A DNA stretch of 64,000 bases from NCBI GenBank assembly GCA_016793115.1, contig JAEUIN010000273.1, positions 62,001 through 126,000 of the forward strand. The letters are read 5' to 3'. The notes beneath the pieces were generated by a model. That model was not told the DNA's origin. It searched no databases and saw nothing but the letters and a program-made list of their open reading frames with translations. Positions 33,808 to 43,065 of this stretch are shown here, in pieces (within the stretch, counting starts at the first letter, position 1; each line of letters begins with the position of its first letter). This DNA is from Planctomycetaceae bacterium. Its GTDB lineage: Bacteria; Planctomycetota; Planctomycetia; Pirellulales; PNKZ01. Position numbers and translations under genes: made by a program.

Positions 33808-35589
33808 ATGGCCGATCTGATCGCTCAAGGCAGCCGGCCGCAAGATCGATGGCGACGTTTGTTGCCGATCGACGAAACCGTTTGTCTCGGCCGCGCCTGC
33901 GGGCAACTGTCGACGCCGTGGGACGATCGCATTTCGCGTCAACACTGCGAACTTCAGCTGCGCGGCAACAAGTTGTTCGTGCGCAAGCTTCCCACCGCCC
34001 GCAATCCCGTCTTCGTCAAAGGCCATGAGGCGGGGGCGTTCGAAGTCGCGCCCGGTGAACACTTCGTCATCGGCGACACGACGTTCACATTCTCGACCGA
34101 TCGCATCATGGTCGGCCCGGAAGGACCGATGCCGCTCGAGGAACAGACGTTTAGTCCGCAATCGTTGGAGCGAGTGCGTTATCGCAACGCCGATCAGCGG
34201 TTGGAAGTTCTGAGCCGGATGCCGGAGATCATCGCCGGGGCAGACGACGACGCCGAATTGTTTCTGCGGTTGGTCAATTTGCTGCTGTCCGGCATCGCGC
34301 GGGCCGGCGTCGCCGCACTCACCGCCGTCGACGACGACGGTCGCGGCGACAACGTTCAAGTGCTGCATTGGGATCGGCGAATGCACGTCGGGGGCGACTT
34401 TCAACCCAGCCGGCGATTGATCTTGGAAGCCGTGCGGCGCGGGCAAAGCGTGCTCCACGTTTGGAACACCGGCGCAAGCGGCAGCGGCATCTTCACGCTC
34501 ACCGAGGAATCCGACTGGGCGTTTTGCACGCCGGTCGGCGGCGAAGCGTGCCGCGGTTGGAGCTTATACGTCGCGGGGCGCTACCACGGGCCGGCCGGAC
34601 TCGCGGTCACGCCGAGCGATCCGACCGACCTACGCGAAGACGTCAAATTCTGCGAACTCGTCGCGGCGATGCTGGCCGCGATTCGCCAGTCGAAGCACCT
34701 TAGCCGGCGGCAAGCGGCGCTGAGCCCGTTCTTCGCTCCGGCCGTGTTGAGCGCGTTGCACAACGCCGACCCCGACGTCGTGCTCGCGCCGCGCGAAGCC
34801 GCTGTGTGCGTGATGTTTTGCGACTTGCGCGGGTTTACGCTGCAAGCGGAGAAGAGCGCCGGCGATTTGCTCGGCCTGCTCGATCGAGTGAGCCGGGCCT
34901 TAGGGGTCATGACGCATCAAATCTTGGAGCACGGCGGCGTACTAGGCGATTTTCACGGCGATGCCGCGATGGGCTTTTGGGGCTGGCCGCTGCCGCAAAC
35001 CGACGCCGTGGCCCGGGCCTGCCGCGCCGCTCTCGCCGTGCGTAAGGAGTTTCAACTCGCGGCCCACACGCCCGGCCATCCTTTGGCCGATTTTCGCATG
35101 GGGGTCGGGCTGGCTTCGGGCCGAGCCGTGGCCGGCCGCATCGGCACGGTCGATCAAGTGAAAGTCACGGTGTTCGGGCCGGTCGTCAATTTGGCTTCGC
35201 GGCTGGAAGGAATGACGAAGCTTGTGCAAGCTTCCATCTTGCTCGACGCCGCCACGGCCGAGGGGGTGCGGAACAACGTTCCGCGCGAGGTCGCGCGGGT
35301 GCGCCGCGTGGCCCGCGTGCGACCGTATGGTGCGGCCGACGCCGTGGAAATCAGCGAACTGCTGCCGCCGCAAGGTGCCGACTCGCCGCTGACCGACGAG
35401 CAAATCGCCGCCTACGAAGCGGCCCTGGATTGCTTTATCGCCGGCGACTGGAGCGAGGCGTTGGAGTTGCTCTATGCCGTGCCGGCTCGCGATCGGGTCA
35501 AAGACTTTCTCACCGTCTACATTGCGCAAAACGGGCGCACGCCGCCGCGCGATTGGGACGGAGTCGTGCCGCTCAGTTCGAAGAGTTGA
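33808..35589 (+). CDS. FHA - GAF-like - class III nucleotide cyclase protein
   Basis: A 593-residue soluble signalling protein. An N-terminal FHA domain (about 20-110) has ISRQHCEL and should bind phosphothreonine. The middle (about 135-300) looks like a GAF domain. The class III cyclase domain (about 325-510) keeps the metal ligands Asp339 (FCDLRGF) and Asp385 (HGDAAMGFWG) and the transition-state Asn461 and Arg465 (NLASRLE). The residues that read the purine base are altered: Asp381 where adenylate cyclases have Lys, and Lys452 where they have Asp/Thr. A short helical tail follows. It sits just downstream of a Ser/Thr kinase. The product nucleotide is uncertain. Confidence 0.88.
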   Translation: MADLIAQGSRPQDRWRRLLPIDETVCLGRACGQLSTPWDDRISRQHCELQLRGNKLFVRKLPTARNPVFVKGHEAGAFEVAPGEHFVIGDTTFTFSTDRIMVGPEGPMPLEEQTFSPQSLERVRYRNADQRLEVLSRMPEIIAGADDDAELFLRLVNLLLSGIARAGVAALTAVDDDGRGDNVQVLHWDRRMHVGGDFQPSRRLILEAVRRGQSVLHVWNTGASGSGIFTLTEESDWAFCTPVGGEACRGWSLYVAGRYHGPAGLAVTPSDPTDLREDVKFCELVAAMLAAIRQSKHLSRRQAALSPFFAPAVLSALHNADPDVVLAPREAAVCVMFCDLRGFTLQAEKSAGDLLGLLDRVSRALGVMTHQILEHGGVLGDFHGDAAMGFWGWPLPQTDAVARACRAALAVRKEFQLAAHTPGHPLADFRMGVGLASGRAVAGRIGTVDQVKVTVFGPVVNLASRLEGMTKLVQASILLDAATAEGVRNNVPREVARVRRVARVRPYGAADAVEISELLPPQGADSPLTDEQIAAYEAALDCFIAGDWSEALELLYAVPARDRVKDFLTVYIAQNGRTPPRDWDGVVPLSSKS

Positions 35590-35591
35590 CG

Positions 35592-36911
35592 ATGCTGCGC
35601 TCGTTTCTTCTCTTAGCGTTCGTCGCCGCACCGCTATGCGGTGCCGCCGGCGCGGCCCAGCCTGCCGAGCCGAATTTCACGCTCGCCGAAGTCGAATCGG
35701 CGATGAGGCCGTATGAAGGGCCGATCGTTCAGCCGATCGCCCGCGACTCCCTAAGGGGTAAAGTCGTCGCCGGCTATCAAGGCTGGTTCACCGCGCCCGG
35801 CGACGGCTCAGGGCAAGGGTGGCGGCATTATTCCAAACAGGGAAAATTCGAGCCGGGGCAATGTTCCATCGATCTTTGGCCCGACGTCTCCGAGTTCAGC
35901 GACGCCGAGAAGGTGGTGACTCCGTTCCGCCATGCCGATGGTTCGCGCGCGTTCGTCTTTAGTTCGCACAACCGCGAGACCGTGTTGCGGCACTTCCGCT
36001 GGATGCAAGACTACGAACTCGACGGCGTATTCGTCCAGCGGTTCGTCGTCGCGACGCGCGGCCCGCGCGACTTGCGCCACTGCAACACGGTGCTCGCCCA
36101 CTGCCGCGAGGGAGCCAATCGATATGGACGCGTCTACGCGGTGATGTACGACCTATCAGGTCTGCAAGCCGGCGGCACGCAATTCTTAATCGACGATTGG
36201 AAGCGGCTCGTCGACCGCATGCGGCTCGGACGCGATGAGGCGGACAAAGCCTACTTGCGGCACGACGGCAAGCCGGTCGTCGCCGTGTGGGGCGTCGGCT
36301 TCAACGACGGCCGCGGCTACACGCTCGCCGAGTGCGACAAGCTGCTCGATTTTCTCCGCGACGATCCGCGATACGGGGGCAACACGCTATTGGTCGGCGT
36401 GCCGACCGGCTGGCGCACGCTTGATCGCGACGCCGCGAAAGAAACGGCGCTGCACGAAGTGCTTCGTCATGCCGATATCGTCAGCCCCTGGACGGTCGGG
36501 CGCTATCATTCGCCGGAAACCGCGGCTCGCCATGCCGAGCGGGATTGGAAAGCGGACCTCGCGCACTGCCGCGGGCAAAAACAGGACTACTTGCCGGTCG
36601 TGTTCCCCGGCTTCAGTTGGCACAACATGCGGCCGGAGTCGCCGTCGAACGTCATCCCGCGGCTCAAGGGCGAGTTCTTGCGGAGCCAATTCATCGCCGC
36701 AAAGCGGGCGGGCGCGGAGATGATTTACGTCGCAATGTTCGACGAACTCGACGAGGGAACGGCGATCTTCAAATGCACGAACGCCCCGCCGATCGGCGCC
36801 GGCACGTTCGTCGACTATGAAGGCCTGCCGAGCGACGCGTATTTGCGGCTCACCGGATGGGCGGGCCGATATCTGCGCGGCGAGACCACGAATTTGCCGG
36901 CCGCGCGTTAA
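35592..36911 (+). CDS. Secreted glycoside hydrolase family 71/99-like protein
   Basis: A 439-residue protein with a signal peptide (about 1-22, SFLLLAFVAAPLCGAAGAA). The start of the mature part, VVAGYQGWFTAPGDGSGQGW, is typical of the GH71/99-like group found in planctomycetes and Bacteroidetes. Acidic residues in the barrel (for example in YVAMFDELDEGTAIF near residue 385) are candidates for catalysis. Characterised GH99 enzymes cut alpha-mannosides internally and GH71 cut alpha-1,3-glucan; the substrate of this subgroup is not established. The ATG at 35592 starts 2 bp after the cyclase stop, so co-transcription with the kinase-cyclase block is likely. Confidence 0.8.
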   Translation: MLRSFLLLAFVAAPLCGAAGAAQPAEPNFTLAEVESAMRPYEGPIVQPIARDSLRGKVVAGYQGWFTAPGDGSGQGWRHYSKQGKFEPGQCSIDLWPDVSEFSDAEKVVTPFRHADGSRAFVFSSHNRETVLRHFRWMQDYELDGVFVQRFVVATRGPRDLRHCNTVLAHCREGANRYGRVYAVMYDLSGLQAGGTQFLIDDWKRLVDRMRLGRDEADKAYLRHDGKPVVAVWGVGFNDGRGYTLAECDKLLDFLRDDPRYGGNTLLVGVPTGWRTLDRDAAKETALHEVLRHADIVSPWTVGRYHSPETAARHAERDWKADLAHCRGQKQDYLPVVFPGFSWHNMRPESPSNVIPRLKGEFLRSQFIAAKRAGAEMIYVAMFDELDEGTAIFKCTNAPPIGAGTFVDYEGLPSDAYLRLTGWAGRYLRGETTNLPAAR

Positions 36912-37082
36912 CGTAGATTCGATAGAGTCGCGCGAAACGACGAAAACCTTTTCCCGCGCGGCGCGTGACACGGCCTGCATGCGGACGTATTCTGACCGAA
37001 GTCGTCTCCCGCCGTTGCTCCCGCCTTGGTTCTCGTTCCCGACCACGCGACTCCCCGTCGTCGCCGCCGGAGGTATCTCTCT

Positions 37083-38816
37083 ATGCGTACGTCGCTCCAA
37101 GCGTTTTTAGTTTTCGTCGTACTCTCGGCCGCACGAAGCAGCGCCGCCGAGACCGACCCGGCCGATCTGGTGATCGTCGGCGGGCAAGTGATTACGCTCG
37201 ACGCGCAGGACCGGATCGCCGAGGCGATCGCCGTGCGCGGGGGGCGAATCGTCGCCGTCGGCACAAATGCCGATGTGGAAAAGCTCGCCGGTCCGCAAAC
37301 CAAAGTCGTGCGACTGCAGGGGCAGAGCGTCTGCCCCGGCTTCATCGAAACGCACTGTCATGCGGTGGGCGTCGCCAAAGCGACGGTAACGGGCGAGTAT
37401 GCCGAACTCGGTTCAATCGGGGAAATTCAAGAATGGATTCGCCGCCGCGCCGCTCAGGTTCCGGCCGGAACTTGGATCGAAGTCCCGCGCAACGAGATCA
37501 CACGATTGAAAGAGCGGCGCCATCCGACGCCGACCGAGTTCGACGCCGCCTGCACGACGCACCCCGTGCTGTATACGTCGGTGACCAAGCACGTGCTGAA
37601 CTCGCTCGGTTGGAAGACGATCGGCGCAGCTGAGTCGAATGCGACGATCCCCGACGCGGATATCGTGCGCGACGAAGTTGGTCGGCCGCTCTTGATGCGC
37701 GGCGGCAACGCGCATTTGCGGAAGTATCTGCCGTCGTCGACCGTTTCTCGACCCGACACGCTCGCCGCGCTGGAGCGCGTGTTGGCGCGCTACAACGAAG
37801 TGGGAATTACGCACATCTTCGAGCGGGCGACCGATAACGACGGGCTCGGCATGTTTCGTGAGTTGAAGGAACGGGGGCGTTTGCCGCTTCGCGTCACCGG
37901 CACGTTTCGCTTCTCGCCCCGTTCGGCCGAGCAGGTGGAAGCGTTCGTCAAAAAGCTTGGCCTTAAGCCGCGCGAAGGCGACGACTGGATCAAGGCCGGC
38001 CCGCTAAAGATCACCGTCGACGGCGGCATTCACTGGGGAACGACTTGGCTCAGCGAACCGTATGGTGAGAAGCGAACGAATTTCTACCGCAACGTCGATC
38101 CGCAATATCGCGGCGAACAGTTCTACGACCTGGAGACGATGAAGACCGTGTTCGCGGCCGGCAATCGGCTAGGCTGGCAATGGAGCGCGCACGTGACGGG
38201 AGACGAAGGGACCCGCAACGTGCTGCGAGCCGTGGCCGCCGTGGCCGCCGACGACCCGACGATGCGGAAACGTCGTTTCACGTTGATCCACTCCTATTTT
38301 CCTGCCCCCGACATCGTGAAGTCGGCGGCCGAATTAGGAGTCGGCGTCGATACGCAGGGATATCTCTACTACAAAGACGCCGACGTGCTCGCCGACATTT
38401 ACGGCAAGCCGTGGGCCGAACGGTTCATCGGGCTCGCCGAATGGGCGAAGGCCGGGGTGCCCGTTTCAATCAATAGCGACCACATGATCGGGCTCGACCC
38501 GGATCACGCCATGAATTCGTTCAACCCGGCGCTGATGTTGTGGATCGCCGTGGCTCGCCGCTCGCAAGGCGGCGAAGTTTACGGGTCGGAGCAGCGACTT
38601 TCGCGCCTCGATGCGCTGCGCAGCATCACCCATTGGGCCGCAAAACTTAGCTTCGACGAAGCACGGATCGGAACGCTCGAAACGGGCAAGCTGGCCGACA
38701 TCACCATACTCGACGGCGATTACCTGCAGTGCGAAGAAGACGACATTCGCAAGCTCAAACCGTTGCGGACGATCGTCGGCGGCGCCACCGTGTTCGCCGC
38801 CGAAAAGTCGAATTAA
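37083..38816 (+). CDS. Exported amidohydrolase family protein, YtcJ-like
   Basis: A 577-residue metal-dependent hydrolase with a signal peptide (about 1-22, QAFLVFVVLSAARSSAA). The N-terminal composite domain (DLVIVGGQVITLDA) leads to the metal motif HCHAV near residue 98 in GFIETHCHAVG. Further features are the His in LIHSYFPAP near 405 and SINSDHMIGLDP near 465, with Asp for catalysis. The C-terminus has KLADITILDGDYL, typical of Amidohydro_3 (YtcJ) members, which hydrolyse amides or formyl groups of unknown natural substrates. The longer frame from 37026 would hide the signal peptide. Its stop overlaps the stop of the convergent antiporter gene by 3 bp. Confidence 0.88.
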   Translation: MRTSLQAFLVFVVLSAARSSAAETDPADLVIVGGQVITLDAQDRIAEAIAVRGGRIVAVGTNADVEKLAGPQTKVVRLQGQSVCPGFIETHCHAVGVAKATVTGEYAELGSIGEIQEWIRRRAAQVPAGTWIEVPRNEITRLKERRHPTPTEFDAACTTHPVLYTSVTKHVLNSLGWKTIGAAESNATIPDADIVRDEVGRPLLMRGGNAHLRKYLPSSTVSRPDTLAALERVLARYNEVGITHIFERATDNDGLGMFRELKERGRLPLRVTGTFRFSPRSAEQVEAFVKKLGLKPREGDDWIKAGPLKITVDGGIHWGTTWLSEPYGEKRTNFYRNVDPQYRGEQFYDLETMKTVFAAGNRLGWQWSAHVTGDEGTRNVLRAVAAVAADDPTMRKRRFTLIHSYFPAPDIVKSAAELGVGVDTQGYLYYKDADVLADIYGKPWAERFIGLAEWAKAGVPVSINSDHMIGLDPDHAMNSFNPALMLWIAVARRSQGGEVYGSEQRLSRLDALRSITHWAAKLSFDEARIGTLETGKLADITILDGDYLQCEEDDIRKLKPLRTIVGGATVFAAEKSN

Positions 38817-39820
38817 GCCGCAGCGTAGACCAGCGTCAAAGCACCGACGATGAGCGTGATGACCAGCCAAGCGTCGGGTTCGATAAAGCGCGTGCGAGAA
38901 TCGGGCAGATAGAGTTGGCCCATGATGACGACCGATGTGCAGACGATCACGGCCAAGACCGAGATCACATGCGCCGAGTTCGCGACGGCGAAGAGCGTGC
39001 CGGGATAGACGAAATCGAGCGGCACGAACAAGACCATATTAAACGCGTTGCTGCCGAATACGTTGCCGATGACCAAGTCGAAAGCTCCCAGCCGAACGGC
39101 GGTGACCGACGCGACCAATTCCGGCAGCGACGTGCTGAAAGCGACGAAGGTCGTTCCGACGAACGAACTGCCGAGCCCGGACATTTCCGCGATCCGGCCG
39201 GCCGTTTCGGCCATGCGCGGCCCGATGAAGAAGATGACGGCCGCGGCTGCCGCAAATCCGGCGATGTAATAGCCGAGACGGCGATGCCGCGGGGCCGCTT
39301 CCGAGACGGCCCCCGTATCGACGGCCGTGCGCGCGGCCACGCGCTGATCGAGAAACACGCTGCGAACACCCAACGCATAGCCGAGCGCTAAGCACCAGAC
39401 CGCGGCATGCACCCCGAACAGCGTGGCGTTCGGCCAACGCGGCGCGATAAGAATGCCGATGCCGACGAGCGCCGTGAGGGCGATGCCGAGCGTTCCGCCG
39501 AGGGCGTGCGCGGCCGCGGCGCGCGACAGCATTTTGCCTCTCCCGTGATGCGTGAGATCCATCACCGCCAAGATCAACAGATTCATCAGGCTGCTGCCGA
39601 TGAGATCTCCGACGGCCAGATTGGGCAAATCGAGCCGAATTGCGCTGAGATCGACCGTGAGTTCCGGTAACGACGTAGCGCCGGCGAGCAAGATGCTGCC
39701 GACCAACAGCCGACCGAACCCGGTGATTTCGGCGAAGGCGTCGGCGCAGCGCGTGAGCACCGTGCCGGCGACGATGATCACGGACGCAAGTAGGACGAAC
39801 TCGAAGATTGCCGTGAGCAA
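38813..39820 (-). CDS. Calcium/sodium antiporter, CaCA family
   Basis: A 335-residue membrane protein with about ten hydrophobic segments in two homologous halves. Each half carries an alpha-repeat: GSILLAGATSLPELTVDLSA with GDLIGSSLMNLLIL in the first, and GTTFVAFSTSLPELVASVTA with GNVFGSNAFNMVLF in the second, which bind Ca2+ and Na+. The TTG at 39820 is chosen because GGAG lies 7 bp upstream and the protein then begins with its first membrane helix; an in-frame ATG at 39925 would run back into the universal stress protein gene. It follows that gene by 19 bp and is probably co-transcribed. Confidence 0.87.
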   Translation of the reverse strand: MLTAIFEFVLLASVIIVAGTVLTRCADAFAEITGFGRLLVGSILLAGATSLPELTVDLSAIRLDLPNLAVGDLIGSSLMNLLILAVMDLTHHGRGKMLSRAAAAHALGGTLGIALTALVGIGILIAPRWPNATLFGVHAAVWCLALGYALGVRSVFLDQRVAARTAVDTGAVSEAAPRHRRLGYYIAGFAAAAAVIFFIGPRMAETAGRIAEMSGLGSSFVGTTFVAFSTSLPELVASVTAVRLGAFDLVIGNVFGSNAFNMVLFVPLDFVYPGTLFAVANSAHVISVLAVIVCTSVVIMGQLYLPDSRTRFIEPDAWLVITLIVGALTLVYAAA

Positions 39821-39839
39821 TTCACATCTCCGATCGCTC

Positions 39840-40658
39840 TTAGTGATCGAGCAGCAGCGGCGCCGGGAGCGAACGCAGAAGCGTGCGCGTCGTCGACCCA
39901 AAGAGCCATTCGCGAAGAGTTCCATGTCCGAATGCGCCTACGACCAAAAGGCTTGCTCGGCTTTGCACGGCCCAGTCCGTGAGGATCGCCGCCGGATCGC
40001 CGAGCGACTCGGCATGAGCGGTCGCTTCGAGGCCGTGGCGTCGCAAATACTCGCAGGCCAAATCCGCGGCCGCCGCGGCTTTACCGAGATCGACGTCGCA
40101 AGAAACGACACGAATCGGCCGACCTACCGCGAAGCGGGAGGCGACGAGAGCCGACAAGGCCCGCGCGGATTGCCGGCTTGCGTCGTAGCCGACGACGACG
40201 GTTTGGCCTTCAATCGCGCGCTTGGGGAATACGAGCACCGGTCGCGCAGAGGCTTTCAATATCCGGTGCAACAAGGATTCATCGCCGTCTCGATTGTCGG
40301 CCGCACAGCCGACGACAAGCAAATCGTGTTCGTGGACGCGCCGCGACAGAACATCGACGACGTTACCTTCGACAAGCTCGGCGCTGCAGGGGAGCCCGAC
40401 GGAAACGCCGGCGGCCAAGACTGCTTCCACGGCAGTTTGGGCTTCGGTACGAGCCGCCGCCAGCCGTTCCTCGTCGAGCGCTTTTTTATACGCACCGCCG
40501 CCGGCCGGCACCGGTTCGCGGGGAGCGATCTGATCTATGTCGAAGACGACGCAACCATGCAACTCGGCCCCGGCCCGGCGAGCCAGTTCCGCGGAAAACT
40601 CGACAACGTAGCCTTGAGTCGGCGACGGCTTCAAAGCCGACAACAGCGATTTGAACAT
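39840..40658 (-). CDS. Universal stress protein, two-domain
   Basis: A 272-residue protein made of two USP-like halves. The C-terminal half carries the ATP-binding signature GAFGHGTLREWLFGSTT, close to the family G-x2-G-x9-G-S/T motif, so it probably binds ATP. The N-terminal half (GCAADNRDGDESLLHRILKA) has lost that motif and may only serve folding or dimer contacts. USPs are cytosolic proteins induced by starvation or other stress, often beside ion transporters and acting as ATP-sensing regulators. Here a Ca2+/Na+ antiporter gene starts 20 bp downstream, fitting such a role, though regulation of the transporter is inference. Confidence 0.88.
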   Translation of the reverse strand: MFKSLLSALKPSPTQGYVVEFSAELARRAGAELHGCVVFDIDQIAPREPVPAGGGAYKKALDEERLAAARTEAQTAVEAVLAAGVSVGLPCSAELVEGNVVDVLSRRVHEHDLLVVGCAADNRDGDESLLHRILKASARPVLVFPKRAIEGQTVVVGYDASRQSARALSALVASRFAVGRPIRVVSCDVDLGKAAAAADLACEYLRRHGLEATAHAESLGDPAAILTDWAVQSRASLLVVGAFGHGTLREWLFGSTTRTLLRSLPAPLLLDH

Positions 40659-40823
40659 GACGACGCTCCCGATGCGGTCCGCGAGTTTTCAATCGCCGCC
40701 TGCGACAATCGGGATTGTAGCTCAAACGTACGCCACGGTCTGCGCCGCGCAATGTTGACTGACGGCCGCCGCCGCGCGACGAATTCTTCACGGCGACGTT
40801 GCGTGCCGCGCGCACAGGCGGAA

Positions 40824-41732
40824 TTAGTCCTTCTTCGCGGCCTTCTTCCCCGGCGCTTTCTTCGGCTGCGGGCCTTTCACTTGCGGCGGTTGCAGATTGT
40901 CTTGCCATTCGAACTTGTGCTTCGCCGCATCGAACGGCTTGAAGTACTCGTCGCTCAACTTGTCGCACGACCAAAGCAGCCCGCGAGTGACCATGTCGAG
41001 ATAGCGAGGATCCGCGCAGGTGTAGCTGTTATGGCCGAGCGTCGTGGCGAAGACGCGGGTCTTCTCGTTGTAGTTGTTCGTCCAGGTCACGACGAACTCG
41101 ACGTCTTGCTCCGTGCCGTCTTTCGCCTTCACGTGCTGCTTCCCCTTTTGCAGCGGGTGGGCGGTGTCGAACACGCGGACGTTGTTATAGAGCTCTTCCT
41201 GAATCGTCGTCCAATCCTTCGCGCCCTTGGTGATCTCGTGGCCTTGATCGAGGTGCGTGAGGGCGATCGGCACTTGCGGGCCGTGACCGGTCGAGTGAAT
41301 GCCGCAGAACTTGAACCACTCATCGGTGCCGCTACGGTAGCAGTGCATGGCGCAATGGAGCAACACGGCCGGCTTGCCCGCCTTGTGCGGCGCGAGGATG
41401 CGATCCATCCACTCTTGCTCCTTGACGTTGGCGAAGCATTCGTCGTGCAAGATCACGTCGTAGGCGTCGGCCCAGTTCGGATCTTCATAGAGCGGAATCT
41501 TGGAATCGGTGGCGGTGCCGCCTTGATGGATCACGGTGAACTCTACGTGCGCGCGAGCCGAGATGCCGTCGGCGATGATTCGCTTTTGGAAATCGTAGTC
41601 ATGACAGCAGCCGCCGACGATGAGCAACGCCTTCAGCGGCTTCGCGGCGGGTTCGGCGGCGACGGCCGCGGAGTTGAGAAACAAGGCCGTGCCTATGGCG
41701 ACGGCGAGCAGCGAGCAGAAACGGCGAATCAT
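40824..41732 (-). CDS. Exported ThuA domain-containing protein
   Basis: A 302-residue protein with a signal peptide (about 1-27, LLAVAIGTALFLNSAAVAA). The mature part is a ThuA domain, a class I glutamine-amidotransferase-like fold: LLIVGGCCHDYDFQKR near residue 36, VILHDECFANVKEQ near 92 and AVLLHCAMHCYRSG near 124-137. The C-terminus is Lys/Ala/Pro-rich. ThuA was first linked to trehalose use, and recent work on relatives points to keto-sugar or glycoside chemistry; the planctomycete members are mostly exported and their substrate is unknown. It is transcribed alone; the 165-bp gap to the next minus-strand gene shows no terminator. Confidence 0.88.
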   Translation of the reverse strand: MIRRFCSLLAVAIGTALFLNSAAVAAEPAAKPLKALLIVGGCCHDYDFQKRIIADGISARAHVEFTVIHQGGTATDSKIPLYEDPNWADAYDVILHDECFANVKEQEWMDRILAPHKAGKPAVLLHCAMHCYRSGTDEWFKFCGIHSTGHGPQVPIALTHLDQGHEITKGAKDWTTIQEELYNNVRVFDTAHPLQKGKQHVKAKDGTEQDVEFVVTWTNNYNEKTRVFATTLGHNSYTCADPRYLDMVTRGLLWSCDKLSDEYFKPFDAAKHKFEWQDNLQPPQVKGPQPKKAPGKKAAKKD

Positions 41733-41850
41733 GGCGGGTGATCCTTAAGAAGAGCAGCACCGAATGAAGGTGCGGAACGGGGCGGGCAATGCGGCAAATT
41801 GATCTACGATAGTCGGCCCCGCGGACCGGTTCAACGACCGGGGACCGGGA

Positions 41851-42849
41851 TCAGACTTCCGGACGCACGATAACGCGGCCGGTAATGCGCCCGTGCAAGA
41901 TCTGATCGATGTGCCGAGGAACTTCGCCAAGCGTGATTTCGGTCGCGAGTCGCTCGAGTGGGGCGATACGCCACGCCGTGCCGAGGTTCGACCAAATTCG
42001 CACACGTTGTTCCATCGGGCATTCGACCGAGTCGATGCCGACCAAGTCGACGCCGCGCAAAATGAACGGCATCACGGTGAGCGGAATGTCGACGCCGCCG
42101 ACGAGCCCGCAACAGGCGCACACGCCTAAGCGGTTGAGGCTTTTGACGACGGTGGCCAAGGTGTTGCCGCCGACGGTGTCGACCGCGCCCGCGAAGCGTG
42201 AGGCGAGCAGCGGCTTTTTCGATTCATCGCTCACGTCGGCCCGGGAGAGAATTGTTTTGGCGCCGAGCGTCTTGAGCAGATCGGCGCTTTCAGGCTTGCC
42301 GGTGACCGCGGCGACGGAATAGCCGAGCTTCGCCAAGATGCCGACGGCCAACGAACCGACGCCGCCCGATGCGCCGGTGACGACGATATCGCCCTTTGCC
42401 GGATCAACCCCGCGCGCAATGAGTGCTTCGACGCACTGCGCCGCCGTGAGGCCTGCGGTGCCGTAGATCATGGCGTCGCGCGGCGTGAGCGAATCGGGAA
42501 GCCGCACGGCCCAGGCGGCCGGAACGCGGATATAGCCGGCCATGCCGCCCCAGGTGTTCTGACCCATGTCGAACCCGGTGACGATCACTTGGTCGCCGGC
42601 GCGGTAGCTGGGCGAGTCGCTCGACTCGACGGTACCTGCCGCGTCGATTCCGGGCACGTGGGGAAACTTGCGGGTGACGCCGGGATTGCCGGTCGCGGAA
42701 AGGGCGTCTTTGAAGTTGATGGAGGAGTAGGCGACCTTAATCAGCAATTCGCCGGCCGGAAGATCGCCGATGGTACGAGTCGTCACTTCGCCGCGCACTC
42801 CCGCGGCGTCTTTGGTCACCAAAAAGCAGGGAAAACTTACGGACGACAT
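41851..42849 (-). CDS. YhdH/YhfP-family NADPH-dependent oxidoreductase (AcuI-like)
   Basis: A 332-residue medium-chain dehydrogenase without the zinc ligands of alcohol dehydrogenases. The N-terminal GroES-like domain has YSSINFKDALSATGNPGVTR near residues 41-60, diagnostic for the YhdH/AcuI branch. The cofactor domain has VVTGASGGVGSLAVGILAKLGY near 151-172, with the NADPH-type AxxGxVG loop. AcuI reduces toxic acrylyl-CoA to propionyl-CoA; other members reduce quinones or enones. GGAGGG precedes the ATG at 42849, a good ribosome-binding site. It is divergent from trxA and no acrylate-pathway genes are seen, so the physiological substrate is open. Confidence 0.87.
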   Translation of the reverse strand: MSSVSFPCFLVTKDAAGVRGEVTTRTIGDLPAGELLIKVAYSSINFKDALSATGNPGVTRKFPHVPGIDAAGTVESSDSPSYRAGDQVIVTGFDMGQNTWGGMAGYIRVPAAWAVRLPDSLTPRDAMIYGTAGLTAAQCVEALIARGVDPAKGDIVVTGASGGVGSLAVGILAKLGYSVAAVTGKPESADLLKTLGAKTILSRADVSDESKKPLLASRFAGAVDTVGGNTLATVVKSLNRLGVCACCGLVGGVDIPLTVMPFILRGVDLVGIDSVECPMEQRVRIWSNLGTAWRIAPLERLATEITLGEVPRHIDQILHGRITGRVIVRPEV

Positions 42850-42976
42850 GGTGTAACCCTCCGCGAATGGACGGCATCGAAGATGATGCAGTCGTTGTAC
42901 TGCCGGAGATTAAATGCCGCTATGGGCGCGGAAATCCCGCCATAAATGACGGTTTAAAGTCGCTCACCGCCGTGGT

Positions 42977-43004
42977 TTGACGGTTTTCGCCATCCGCCTA
43001 TAAT
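42977..43004 (+). promoter_or_regulatory. Consensus sigma-70-type promoter of trxA
   Basis: TTGACG (42977-42982) and a perfect TATAAT (42999-43004) are 16 bp apart. Transcription would start near 43011, leaving a 55-nt leader with AGGAG at 43054-43058, 7 bp before the trxA ATG. Confidence 0.8.
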
Positions 43005-43065
43005 TCCCCTACATTTCAAACACTAACTCACCGCAGTTTAAGACTTTTCGTTCAGGAGTTTCGTC

